64,000 nucleotides of DNA from Lumbricus rubellus (Eukaryota > Annelida > Clitellata > Crassiclitellata > Lumbricidae). This document shows, piece by piece, positions 47,901 to 55,960 of this stretch. Within the stretch, counting starts at the first letter, position 1, and every line of letters starts with the position of its first letter. The stretch is from contig OX243827.1 of assembly GCA_945859605.1 (NCBI GenBank), positions 25,121,865-25,185,864 of the forward strand, given 5' to 3'. Below the pieces are notes generated by a model. The model saw nothing but the letters and a program-made list of their open reading frames with translations. It made no database searches and had not been told where the DNA came from. A program made the position numbers and the translations under genes.

Positions 47901-50006
47901 TTGGAATAAGTGACTCTTTGGTGCGATCTCACCGATCTGTGATCTTTGACCGGAATGGATGGAAATCGAGATCTATAATAACGTGTCGTTTATTTAGATT
48001 GGAATATTTGCAGAGTTTAAAATGGACACTAATGTAATGTTGCCGATGCAGACACTAACATTGCCGATCCGACACCAGCACAAAGTGATAGGCCTAATGA
48101 TAGAATCGCTCTGCCAGAAGGATTTTTTAGATACGTTGGCCCAAGCGAAACCTTGGGAAATCCTCTATAAGATAGCTTGATTTCTCTGGCTGCATATCTA
48201 CACATCCAGAAATTGTATATTATTTTGAACACTGGTTTGCCTGCTAGTGCAGCTGTGTGGAAAGACTCTTTTCTTTAGGAGGCCGAGTATTTACACCTCT
48301 GCGCACATCACTAAGCAGCTTACACTTTGAAATGATGGTTTTTACGTATGGCTAAGTGGTAGTCTTATGGAAAGCATGTATATAGATTAGTATGACTAAG
48401 TGGTAGACTTATGGAGAGCATTGGCTAAGTGGTAGACTTATGAATAGCATGTATAAAATTGTATAGGCTATAGATTAGTAGTTACACTGCTTGTACTGCT
48501 TAACACTGTTTAACGGGAAATGGCATGTGCTTTTTTAGTCATTAAACTTTAAAACTTATCGAAAAGTATTGGTAAAAGTATTGGTATTGGTATTGCAATA
48601 CTTTAAAAAAATAGTATTGGTATTGGTATTGCCAATACTTTTATTAGTAAGTATTGGTATTGGTATTGCCAATACTTTTTTCCAGTATTGTTAACAGCCC
48701 TGAAAAATACATAGCTGGAAATTAAGAAAACGGGTATTTTTTCAAAGATGTTTCTTAATGCAAATTTTTCAGTTTCATTTTGTGTATTATTTTAATATTA
48801 ATAGTTTCCTGAGTGCGAAAAATTTGTTAAAAATTTCAAAAGTAGATGTTAAAAGTAGGTTCATGAAGGGCAGTATGTGTATTTTTTCTATAGAAATTTG
48901 TAAATGTAAATTTCTGACTTTCACTGTGTTTTTCATTCGTATCGTTAGTGTTTTAATGCGAAGAAATTTGTTAAAAGCCCAAAAGTAGCAGTTATAAAAA
49001 TAGGTGTCACTTTTCCAGGGGGGGGGGGGGGGCAAGTGCCCCTTGCCCCTATGTGCGGGCGCCCATGTTTGTGACTCTGTTGCGTGTTTGTGACTCTCTT
49101 GTACGTTTATGACTCTGTTGCATGTTTGCGACTGTGTGACGCAGGAACCGCTACAAAAGTCGTCACCGACCTGACTCTGCCATCTACACAGGAGCCTGTT
49201 CTGAGTTCGAGTTTCGCCAGGACCTCGTTGGCGCCAACACAGCACTTGTCCCGAAGCCGAACGGTCCACCAGGGACCGGGGGGTCGTCGCTGCTCGTCCC
49301 TCTCCCTTCGGCCTCATCCTCCTCGAAGCCGCGCCGCCCGTCCACCGATCTCCTCATGCCCGTACGCGACAACACCTACGCCGTCGATCGCTGCATGGAG
49401 TCGCGGCCTCTCCCGGCGATCCCAGACGCGGCGGGCACGAATCCATCCATCCAGCGAGACCATCTCAACCGAGTCATGGTCCAGATTCACCCGAGCATGG
49501 AGACCGTCAGCTCGAACCAGGCTCGGCCGACGATCGTCTGCAGGGGAGGTGTCGGTCCCGGACCGGGGAGGGCGATGCCACCGCCGGCACATGCGGGCAG
49601 CCCTGGGCATCACCCTCATCGGGGGCAGGCGGTTGCATCAGCGCCTGGTGGACCGGCGGCGTTGGCCTTACACGGCGACAATCACCATTACTTTATTCTC
49701 GATCCGGACGTCTTAGTTGAGGAGCCGGCGTGTCCGGAACATTCGTCTGGTTACCAGTCAATGGAGGGTCCAACGACGGGGGTTGCCGTGCCCCATCGTA
49801 GGTCCCCTGCCGGAACGCAGGAACCCCCTGCAGCGGGTCAGGGGAGAGTGGGCCACCCACCACCGCCCGTGCACGGGCAGGGGAGTGGCGGAGCTAACGG
49901 CATACAACTGCGACCGATCAGAGAGGGCTCCTCGAACCCGCAGAAGAAAGCGAATCCTACGCAGAGCGGTGGTGGTAGTAACAGTGGCATCGGCAGTTGG
50001 CCCTAA
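35828..50006 (+). CDS. type I membrane receptor: signal peptide, SUEL lectin, CUB, CCP-like module, TM, long tail
   Basis: Six coding exons: 35828-35927, 38200-38517, 41619-42068, 42782-43015, 46017-46098, 49145-50006. All junctions are AG/GT and the phases chain exactly (1,1,1,1,2), giving 2046 nt and 681 residues. Order: signal peptide 1-21; SUEL/Gal_Lectin 36-139; CUB-like 141-289; sushi-like module about 293-341; TM about 370-393; cytoplasmic tail 394-681. SUEL domains bind rhamnose/galactose, and CUB and CCP modules bind proteins or glycans, so it is probably a cell-surface glycan-recognition or adhesion receptor. The tail has Tyr sites, including NTYAVD (Y473) and YQSM (Y598, a YxxM PI3K-type motif). 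It differs from EVA1C, which has two SUEL domains and no CUB. I know no established name. The alternative exon 1 at 17641 also fits. Possible poly(A) signals: AATAAA at about 50230 and 50525. Confidence 0.85.
36412..37212. repeat. 404-bp tandem duplication, TG-rich
   Basis: CATAATTAAATTGTGTGCTA begins at 36412 and again at 36816. The following GGAACAGCTGGG, GCTTCGTGTG and TACGCGTG...AAGTGTTTGTG blocks repeat in order. Two copies with small differences. The Cys/Val-rich frame inside is not a gene. Confidence 0.85.
37213..38121. other. receptor intron 1, distal part; no gene seen
   Basis: Includes ACTTCCAACATGGCGGCGAT (37334-37353, ETS/YY1-like on +, followed by an in-frame stop) and an unassigned - frame at 37603-37854. 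Neither has exon partners that I can support. Confidence 0.35.
38122..38180 (+). repeat. inverted repeat, left arm (partner 39200-39270)
   Basis: CCTCTACACTTTTTTACTGA through AAACACATTATAATATAT is the near-perfect inverse of 39210-39268. The two arms bracket the SUEL exon and the 202-bp repeat, about 1.0 kb apart. Confidence 0.8.
38200..38517 (+). CDS. receptor exon 2: SUEL (Gal_Lectin) domain
   Basis: Acceptor TATTTTCAG at 38199, donor GTAAGA at 38518. Encodes FEYCVGEEFRARC (start of the fold), YGR at 62-64 (the carbohydrate-contact tripeptide of SUEL domains), GCIANITDHLDILCSGRRSC and ALYASYRCVK, the typical closing strand. It holds an SAASAASAGG insertion from a GCATCA microsatellite in a loop. 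The DPC.GT.KYL-type segment is altered to STEMSRANKC. Confidence 0.92.
38522..38610 (+). repeat. (GGGTGGGT)n tract right after the exon 2 donor
   Basis: Starts about 5 bp after the GTAAG donor. It holds more than eight runs of three or more G separated by one or two bases, a strong G-quadruplex pattern in the nascent RNA next to the splice site. Confidence 0.85.
38616..39208. repeat. 202-bp tandem repeat, about 2.9 copies
   Basis: TTGACAGGT(T/G)GGTGGGACACGG begins units at 38616, 38818 and 39020. Copies are nearly identical, so the expansion is recent. Confidence 0.92.
39200..39270 (-). repeat. inverted repeat, right arm
   Basis: ATGTGTTTACTGTTTATATC followed by AGTAAAAAAGTGTAGAGGCC, inverse of 38122-38180. 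Confidence 0.8.
39271..40338. other. receptor intron 2, no gene seen
   Basis: Mostly AT-rich unique DNA, with a short GTGTGTG run at 39820-39880. Confidence 0.4.
40339..40560 (+). repeat. tRNA-derived SINE, family 1 (copy b)
   Basis: GGGGCGCGGTGGTGTAGTGG head, AAGGTTCGAGGTTGGAATCC box B region, CCTTGGGCAAGTCCTTCACT body, and the tail GGGAGCGCCTCTGAGTAG / GTGGCGCTATAACAAG ending in ACAAAC. Best + strand example of the family. Confidence 0.88.
40795..41360 (+). repeat. SINE-like family 2 fragments
   Basis: 40795-40885 repeats ACACTGTTAGTGGGAAGATG and CATATGCCAAGGCTAACAAA from 24415-24485. 41125-41345 begins TTTGGTGTAGTGGTTAGCTA (box A-like) and has a comparable CACTATCGGTGGGAAAATGA end, interrupted by G runs (41175-41200). 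Confidence 0.5.
41460..41575 (+). mobile_element. LINE 3' tail with (GAAT)n
   Basis: GGACTGGGAGCGTCTCTGAG, AAGTGCTATATAAATTCACG, then (AATG)n. It ends about 40 bp before the exon 3 acceptor. Confidence 0.75.
41619..42068 (+). CDS. receptor exon 3: CUB-like domain
   Basis: Acceptor TTCTTTACAG at 41618, donor GTCTGT at 42069 (weak). Encodes CPWLIEVPAGQGINLTLIDF, a hallmark CUB block, then SPVCGGRSRWKHIHLSVSHF and GQFLVYYQG, the last strand. Cys pairs fit a CUB fold with an extra N-terminal Cys pair (SSCRSC). Exon is 450 nt, phase 1 to 1, so the domain is a symmetric cassette. Confidence 0.9.
42320..42550 (+). mobile_element. fragment of the CATGGGCGCC hAT-like family
   Basis: CATGGGCGCCTGCTTGTATT, GAGGGCAAAAACAAG and TCTCAGTTTGATTTTG parallel the left half of 31202-31660. 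The right terminus is not identified. Confidence 0.6.
42782..43015 (+). CDS. receptor exon 4: CCP/sushi-like module and juxtamembrane stem
   Basis: Acceptor CTGTAACAG at 42781, donor GTAAGT at 43016. Encodes GCPDITPPPNSRMKRMHDRC, then HKWAMTC and NKWVGDVVGKCP. The Cys/Trp spacing fits a short sushi module. About 26 further residues lead to the membrane. Phase 1 to 1. Confidence 0.88.
43016..44129. other. receptor intron 4, proximal; no gene seen
   Basis: TTAA run at 43070-43100, otherwise AT-rich. Minor frames only. Confidence 0.4.
44130..44760. repeat. degenerate tandem repeat of about 27-40 bp
   Basis: The phrase GAGCTAATGTTGACTCTAAT, with variants, recurs many times at uneven spacing. 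An old, decayed minisatellite. Confidence 0.6.
44905..45480 (+). repeat. tRNA-derived SINE split by a hAT element
   Basis: Left part GCGCTGTGGTTAGTGTAGTA (box A region) and right part CGATACGTCGAGGGTTCAAA then TCCTCGCCAGGACAGAAACC (box B and body). Joined across the insertion at 44955-45386, the two give a tRNA-like layout. Confidence 0.75.
44955..45386. mobile_element. hAT MITE, 432 bp
   Basis: Starts CAGCGGTTCCCAACC and ends GGCTGGGAACCACTG, flanked by 8-bp CTATAGGT / CTCTAGGT. This is the well-known hAT terminus with an 8-bp target duplication. It carries an inverted GATTAC-tailed repeat fragment (45270-45360) inside. No transposase. Confidence 0.9.
45617..45832 (+). repeat. tRNA-derived SINE, family 1 (copy c)
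   Basis: GACGCGGTGGTGTAGTGGTG head, CCAGATTCGAATCCACCTCA box B, and a degraded tail GGGAGCGCCTCTC...GTGGTGCT. Divergent from copy b. Confidence 0.82.
46017..46098 (+). CDS. receptor exon 5: transmembrane helix
   Basis: Acceptor TTGCTGTAG at 46016, donor GTAAGT at 46099. Encodes NVLITLVVAVTIIIGVVIIT and TGIVCLK, a 24-residue uninterrupted hydrophobic helix followed by KKNRYKSRHR stop-transfer charges from the next exon. Phase 1 to 2. Confidence 0.9.
46495..46587. repeat. 21-bp minisatellite, left part (continues at 49068-49140)
   Basis: TTTGTGACTCTGTTGCGTG units. The array is split by the 2.48-kb element at 46588-49067 and ends directly at the exon 6 acceptor. Confidence 0.85.
46680..48702. 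mobile_element. nested 2.0-kb hAT element
   Basis: Ends CAGGGCTGTTAA...TTAACAGCCCTG, perfect 8-bp duplication AAAAATAC (46672-46679, 48703-48710). Subterminal repeats of TATCGCGATAC-like (46690-46830) and AGTATTGGTATTGG-like (48565-48690) words flank the ends. The middle holds repeated GTCCATCTTACCCC and inverse motifs (46860-47885). No intact transposase, so non-autonomous or decayed. Confidence 0.9.
46860..47885. repeat. cluster of GGGGTAAGATGGACA motifs in both orientations
   Basis: At least seven copies of GTCCATCTTACCCC or its inverse (about 47044, 47085, 47285, 47447, 47465, 47768, 47791 and 47843). It opens with AGAGGGGGAAGTTGGACACC and closes with a GTCCATCTTTCCCCACTT-type inverse, possibly a third nested element. 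Confidence 0.6.
49145..50006 (+). CDS. receptor exon 6: cytoplasmic tail and stop
   Basis: Acceptor GTGTGACGCAG at 49144, stop TAA at 50004-50006. Encodes 286 residues. It is much more GC-rich than its surroundings, rich in Pro/Gly/Ser, with SAIYTG, DNTYAVDR, HYFILDPD and SSGYQSMEG. YQSM fits the YxxM consensus for the p85 subunit of PI3K. No catalytic domain. The acceptor's pyrimidine tract is poor because a minisatellite abuts it. Confidence 0.88.
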
Positions 50007-50544
50007 CAACCCAATAGGAGCAGAGAGAGATACCCGTGTAATAATTATCATAGAGCATCATAAGTTTTCCTCCCCGAGAGGAAAAAAACAGTGGGGGCTT
50101 GTTTCTCTAAGGAGAAGAGCGGCTGGGTGTGTGCAGGAATCAGAGCCCGGGTTCTCTGTATTAGTCTACCTATATAGATCAATTTCCTCAAACAAACAAG
50201 CAATCGTTTTTCTCAGAAAAACAAACGCAAATAAACGATTCGCAAGCAGCTGTTGTCAGACCTAGGCCTATAATACGACTAATTAATCTGCATAGATGAC
50301 ATAAGTGTTGCTTGCATTTATCGTTGCATAATTATGACAGCTCGCCGCTTAAAATGCGTTTGCATAGGCCAACACTTTGCCAAAAACTGCATAATGACGT
50401 CAATGGATACGGTCTGCAATATCATTGCTTCTATACGACAAACGGTTGTAACTTTTGCGGAATTTATTTTAATTATTTGATGGGAAATTAGTCCTCCCAC
50501 TCGTCACTCGTTTATTCGACTGTAAATAAAGCAGCTCCTATAGT

Positions 50545-50745
50545 TGACCCGGATAGCTGCATCGGTTACGGTGCACGTCGCATGCGATTCTGTGCGAGGG
50601 GCTCCCGGTTCGCCTCCCCCGACAGTGGGTGGCCTATTTTGGATATCTAAATCTCGGGCCAGCACGGCCCTTAGTGGGGGCCGTAAAATGGCGTGGCATC
50701 CCTTGTAATGGGGCGGCGGTGGTGAAGGATCTCACCCTATCAGTT
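50545..50745 (+). repeat. tRNA-derived SINE, family 3
   Basis: CCCGGATAGCTGCATCGGTT (box A-like), CCCGGTTCGCCTCCCCCGAC (box B), then ATCTCGGGCCAGCACGGCCC and GGTGGTGAAGGATCTCACCC, shared with 7040-7165. Confidence 0.7.
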
Positions 50746-50904
50746 AATTGCAGAATTTACAGAGTCCCAAGGCCATACATTCACCGTAGAAAACCATGTG
50801 TAGTGTGCAATTTTACTGCATTCATGTAGGCATACAATTTTGCATAGGCAGCTTACGCTAAGCGAGCTATAGCTATTGCTGACGCAATCGCTTTCAATGA
50901 ATTC

Positions 50905-51045
50905 ATATCTCGCAACTCGACCCGGACCACCACGGACTACTCTCACGGACAACCCTTCCGACTCAACGCAGCGCTCGTGAATAAGCTGGTGCCCCGCGCT
51001 TGGCTTTCAAGTAGCGCTTTAGAAATTTGGAGATTACGATTACGC
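50905..51045 (+). repeat. GATTACGATTAC-tailed SINE-like repeat
   Basis: CTCAACGCAGCGCTCGTGAA, TAAGCTGGTGCCCCGCGCTT, TAGCGCTTTAGAAATTTGGA, then GATTACGATTACG. The fullest copy of this family in the window. Confidence 0.72.
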
Positions 51046-51559
51046 GAAGAGATAAGGAGCACTGCAATGAAAGGAAGAGCCCCAAGAAGAGACGCTGTAT
51101 AAATTCTGATTGATTGGTAGATTGATTGACATACCTGGTTGATCGTGGCATTAGGCTATACTTCACTGGATTACCGATGTGGTGTCTGTGCCTCACCCGC
51201 ATAAAGTTACTGATGACAAGACGATTCAATCTTTTTCTGATGTGTGTTTCCGCAGAGGCATTTCAACAAACGTGCTACGGTACCTTTAGCCTACCGTTTA
51301 GAAACTGCATGATCGTAGAAGGAATTCAGATCATACGGCCGGTATACGAAAATATTATTTCAGACAAACATCTAGGCTAAACATCTGTGGCGAATAGCAT
51401 ATAAGGTCAAAGGTCGAGTGAGTTCATGACCTGTTTCGTGTACATTGCGAACAGTGAGATTTGTTTTCGATAAAACATTTGAAGAGTTCGCCATTATTTT
51501 TATTTTCAGGTAGGCCTATATACTAGTATATAGGCCTATCGTGTCTTTGGTGAATTTGT
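51046..51559. other. intergenic, no gene seen
   Basis: Contains GACGCTGTATAAATTCTGAT followed by ATTG words (51085-51125), a probable worn LINE tail. An 84-codon + frame at 51126-51380 has no recognisable features. Confidence 0.4.
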
Positions 51560-51800
51560 TTGCTTGTAGGCTATGTGCACTTGTTATAGCGCCGCCTCAA
51601 GCCCGCCACTCAGAGGAGCTCCCGACTGCAGCGCGAACACTGCATCGGAGTTTCACGCCGAGCAATTGCGAGTGAAGGACTTGCCCAAGGTCCCTACGAG
51701 GCTACGAGGTGACTTGATGTGGATTCGAACCTGCAACCCTTCCGGCTGCAAGGCAACGAACATACCCACTACTGTCACTACACCACCGCCGCCCGCGTTT
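51560..51800 (-). repeat. tRNA-derived SINE, family 1 (copy d)
   Basis: In the - sense: GGTGGTGTAGTGACAG head near 51785, box B GGTTCGAATCC-like region, CCTTGGGCAAGTCCTTCACT body, GGAGCTCCTCTGAGTGG tail and GGCGCTATAACAAGTGCACA. Confidence 0.85.
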
Positions 51801-51883
51801 GTGTGTAGCGCAATTGTATAGCTGACAACTTAGGCTATGTAGCCTAGCGCATATAGATAATTATGTCCTAAAGCCAAATTCTC

Positions 51884-51884
<1 letters not shown>

Positions 51885-51972
<88 letters not shown>

Positions 51973-51993
51973 CCTCTCTCTCTCTCTCTCCCT

Positions 51994-52062
<69 letters not shown>

Positions 52063-52080
52063 TCTCTCTCTCTCTCCCTC

Positions 52081-52147
<67 letters not shown>
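51885..52147. repeat. (CT)n microsatellite
   Basis: About 260 bp of CTCTCT with CCCT interruptions. Confidence 0.97.
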
Positions 52148-52150
<3 letters not shown>

Positions 52151-52702
52151 CTACCGCTTTCTCTTATAGATCCACTGACAGGCTTAACCCCTTCGTTACC
52201 CTTGACGACAGTGGCAACATTCAGACATTTTGCTGCGTATGTCCTTCTCTATATGGAATGCGTTTCCTAATACTCTACGGCTCTACGCCCTACTATCCTC
52301 TATCATCTTTAGCTATAGGCCTAGGCTATAATTATTATTATTTTCACCTCAAAAGTTACTTTTCTCTGGGGTGGGCCGTGGGGATTCTTAATAGCTTTTC
52401 CAACGTGGAACATGCAAGTAGACAAAAAATCTAACTATCTACTCGAAATATGCAGTCATCAACATTAATTATTTGTCAAGTAGCCTACATGTAGCTTATC
52501 ATGCTAGGCATCATCAGCCAATTAGCGGAGATGGGTACGAAAAAAGGATCTCTGTTATGTTGATCATTTGTCAAAGCCGATGCTTCTCCTGCTGTTCATC
52601 CAAGTCTTATCATGTCCTCATTTATATCAATTGTTGGCTAATTATCCAGATGCTCCCAAAGATATTTCAGCATGAAATCACGAGTTTAGTTTCAGAGCTT
52701 TT
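52148..52702. other. intergenic, no gene seen
   Basis: 52170-52300 has a pyrimidine-rich ACACTATC...AACATTC-type remnant with TGGAATGCGTTTCCTAATAC, possibly another broken LINE C-terminus (WNAFPNT-like). Not certain. Confidence 0.3.
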
Positions 52703-52930
52703 GTTTGTTTGTTTGTAAACGTGCACTTGTTATAGCGCCCCTTCAAGCTCTCTTCTCAGAGGCGCTCCCGACTGCAGCGCGGACACAGCACCGGAGTTTC
52801 ACGCCGAAGCGCTGAGCAATTGCGAGTGAAGACTTGCCCAAGGTCCCTACACGATGACTTGAGGTGGATTCGAATCTGCAATCCTCCGGCTGCAAGGCGA
52901 CGAACATACCCACTACACCACCACACCCCA
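52703..52930 (-). repeat. tRNA-derived SINE, family 1 (copy e)
   Basis: (TTTG)n end, TATAGCGCCCCTTCAAGCTC, CAGAGGCGCTCCCGACTGCA, body, and a head at 52910-52930 reading GTGGTGTAGTGGG on the - strand. Confidence 0.88.
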
Positions 52931-52934
52931 CAAA

Positions 52935-53040
52935 TTGCATTAAATGAATTTGTATAACGCCTTTTCAATATGCAATCCTGTACACATTTCCAAGAGCTGC
53001 ATAGATGGTTAGTATCATTTGCGGTTCTCAAATGCAAACC
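52935..53040. repeat. dispersed repeat, copy 1 (partner 53995-54080)
   Basis: AAATGAATTTGTATAACGCC, TTTTCAATATGCAATCCT, ACACATTTCCAAGAGCTGCA; the same blocks occur at 54005-54070. Unclassified retroposon-like unit. Confidence 0.55.
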
Positions 53041-53399
53041 CATAATAATAATACACATGGCAGACAAAAAACACAATAGGCTAATATTATATAGCACAAG
53101 TATAACACACACAATTTGTTCATTGAGATCACACCACATACAAAACTTATTATTTAAACTAAACTATAAAATCATCAACATCATCTCACAACACAACAAT
53201 CTCTACTACATCTCTCTCAACGAAAATTAACGGCCACATAATTATCCGACTAATAAATTAACTAATTATTAAATTAATTAATGCCGACAGTGCTACGAAT
53301 GCAAATACGAATGCTAATTAATACTACTCGTAAGCTATACTACATAGTAATGGTAATATTAACAAACAATAATAATAATAATAATAATAATATAGAACC

Positions 53400-53680
53400 T
53401 CATTCTAAACTGGCTTCCATGCCATCTGCAAGATGAGATTCTTCCTTTGTTCCCACGACTGCTCTTGTCCAACATCGGGCGTTTGCTGTGGTTTGTTTCC
53501 TCCATTTGGAATGACCTTTCTCCATCAATAAGGGCGAAACTGCTAATGGCTCATTTTCCCTCATCTGTCCTCGTTCTGTGAAAGCTTCACCCCCGTCCTC
53601 CAGAGTATCAGTGCTGAGAGCGTCTCTGAATACTGTAGTCATCTCTTCAATTTCAAGAGGCGCTATATAAATCTATAGTT
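53400..53680 (+). mobile_element. LINE 3' end, frame-broken
   Basis: Degraded ORF2 C-terminal-like sequence (TTTGGAATGACCTTTCTCCA corresponds to a WNDLSPS motif), then GAGAGCGTCTCTGAATACTG and AGAGGCGCTATATAAATC. Confidence 0.65.
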
Positions 53681-54124
53681 ACACCATGCTACTACTTTCC
53701 AAGCCTCAATTTCACAAGAAGATGAATACCAAGCTGATAAGTCACATGTTGGCTCTTGAGTAGTCATGTCGAGTTTCCTTGGAGATACGCTTTATAATAA
53801 AACACAAAATAATACTGCACAAGAGAATAATAAGAAAACTTCTGAGCATCAACATTGCACAATGTTGGAGAGAGAGAGAGAGAGGGACAGAGTTTTCCAA
53901 CATTTGGGAGCTTCTATCAACGAACTTGGACAGATTAGTCACTGCCAAAAAAGTTAAAGCATCCAAAAACAATTTGCCATAATAATTTTCAGTTTAAATT
54001 TTATTCGTTAAATTAATTTGTAAAACGCCATTTCAAAATGCAATCCTTAAAACATTTCCAAGCTGCACTGGTTTCACAGAATACACTTTGGTCAATCATT
54101 ACAGTTCAAACAAATCAATAACGT

Positions 54125-54385
54125 GGTACTGGTCCAGTTGCCAACAGCAAGCGTTCCCAGGAGAACAAAATGGAGTTCTATTGTGAAGAAACTGCTTTCT
54201 CCGTGGCTGGCCCTGCGACCTGGAATGAGCTCCCTGTTATCCTTCGTCAAATACCTATTAGCCTTTCTACTTCTACTTCATTTCTTTCTCTTCTCAAGAC
54301 TGTCTTATTTGATCGGGGTTGGACTGGGAGCGCTCCTGAGTAGTAACCTTGAAGGAGCGCTATATCAAATTCTCAGTAAATAAAT
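54125..54385 (+). mobile_element. LINE 3' end with intact C-terminal frame
   Basis: From about 54198 the frame reads FSVAGPATWNELPVILRQIP and ends LLKTVLFDRGWTGSAPE-stop. The stop (GAG TAG) lies inside the conserved GGGAGCGCTCCTGAGTAG tail. Next come GGAGCGCTATATCAAATTCT and (AAAT)n. Shows that the tail motif overlaps the ORF2 stop. Confidence 0.85.
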
Positions 54386-54595
54386 AAAAATAGATATATC
54401 TACTACATCTCGTTGAGTTCTGTTTCGCAAAGCAGCTGTTGAAACTTGAAAGAAAGTGGCAGTAGAAGTCAATCCATTGATGATTAAAGCAATGCAGTAG
54501 TCACTAAGCATTGCATGCAGCACAGATCCTAAAAGCTTAATTTAAGTTTACATCACAACAAAAAAACACTTAAGCGGCACCTGCTATCTAGACGA
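54386..54595. other. intergenic, no gene seen
   Basis: Short unique AT-rich stretch between the LINE end and the next minisatellite. Confidence 0.4.
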
Positions 54596-54970
54596 ATGTG
54601 GTCATAATACGACTACGTTTGATACAACACAATTGCATTTGATAAAATACAACCGTATTTATTCCAATAAAATACAGCTGTAAATATGATACGATAAAAC
54701 TGTATTTGATACAACTGTACTTGATACAATACAATACAGCTCCAATTGGTACAATACAATTGAATTTGATATAATACAACTGTAATTGGTACAATATAAT
54801 ACAATTGTACTTGATACAATACAACTGTACATAATACAACACAATTGTATCAGATACAATACAACTGCACTTGCTACAATACAGCTGTACCTGACACAAT
54901 ACAGTACAGCTGTAATTAGTACAATACAATGCAGCTGTATTTGGAACAATACAATATAGCTGTATTTCCT
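54596..54970. repeat. minisatellite of about 15-20 bp (ATACAACTGTAnnTGATACA)
   Basis: Units of GATACAATACAACTGTA-type with variable spacing. The - strand frames rich in Tyr/Cys/Ile are artefacts. Confidence 0.85.
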
Positions 54971-55574
54971 AAGTACTCCACTCTTTCCAACGCTCACAAG
55001 TGAACTCACGAACATCAATGAGCAATGGTGAGCTAAGGACTGTTGTTTTCATAATTTCAAATTTTTTCAAAATTCACTAGCTTAGGCAGACCACTTAAAA
55101 CCAGTGCACAGGCTGCATGTGGTTCACAGGCTGGCCAGTACTAGCATACACCATTCACGCAAATAACAGGATAGACATTGTCAATTTCTAATACCAAAAC
55201 AACCAAATAAAGCCAAAGTTTTCCATTCTTAAACTTAACCACACCGCTCAAGATATCGAGAAATTGCATTCTCTTAAAATTCTAATATAATCACATCGTT
55301 TGTCCCTTGCATGATAAATCTTAAAATACAATAATTATAATATAATAATTCTTAAATATAACACTATGACCACACTGTTGGTCGCTTACATCAAGCTGGA
55401 ATCAAATGTTGAAGTCCAAACACCGTAGCCATAATTATAATTTGTCTGTAACATGTAGAATATTAAAATTCGAATACTGAAACCAAATCACTTGCGTCTC
55501 GCAGCATCCAAACTGCTCTATTGTTTTGAAATGTAATACCACAAACGTGTTTAATACTCATCACTAACAAATGA
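54971..55574. other. intergenic, no gene seen
   Basis: AT-rich unique DNA. Confidence 0.4.
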
Positions 55575-55960
55575 CTCATTCTGCAGCGGCATTTTAAAAT
55601 TCCATGCATCTGAAAATTGCATGCATTTAAAAATTGCATGCATTTTAAAATTCCATGCATTTAAAAATTCCATGCATTCTAAAATTGCATGCATTTAAAA
55701 ATTGCATGCATTTAAAAATTCCATGCATTCTAAAATTGCATGCATTTAAAAATTCCATGCATTTAAAAATTCCATGCATTTAAAAATTCCATGCATTTAA
55801 AAATCCACGAAAGTTAAAAATCCACGCAAGTTAAAATTCCACGCATTTTAAAATTCCATGCATTTTAAAATTCTACGCATTTTAAAATTTCATGCATTTT
55901 AAAATTCCATGCATTTGAAAATTCCACGCATTTTAAAATTCCATGCATTCTAAAACCTCC
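55575..55960. repeat. 17-bp tandem repeat (CATGCATTTAAAAATTC)
   Basis: About 22 units. The ATGCAT palindrome recurs in most, and TTTAAAA follows. Unit variants (TTGCATGCA, TTCCATGCA, TCCACGAAAG) form runs. Confidence 0.92.

Larger units (their letters stand above)
46588..49067. mobile_element. hAT-like CATGGGCGCC element carrying a nested hAT
   Basis: Begins CATGGGCGCCCGCAGAAAT and ends TGCGGGCGCCCATG. The 8-bp flank TTTGTGAC is identical on both sides (46580-46587, 49068-49075), although the surrounding minisatellite also contains it. Without the nested insertion it would be about 450 bp and matches 31202-31660. It lies 77 bp upstream of exon 6. Confidence 0.85.
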
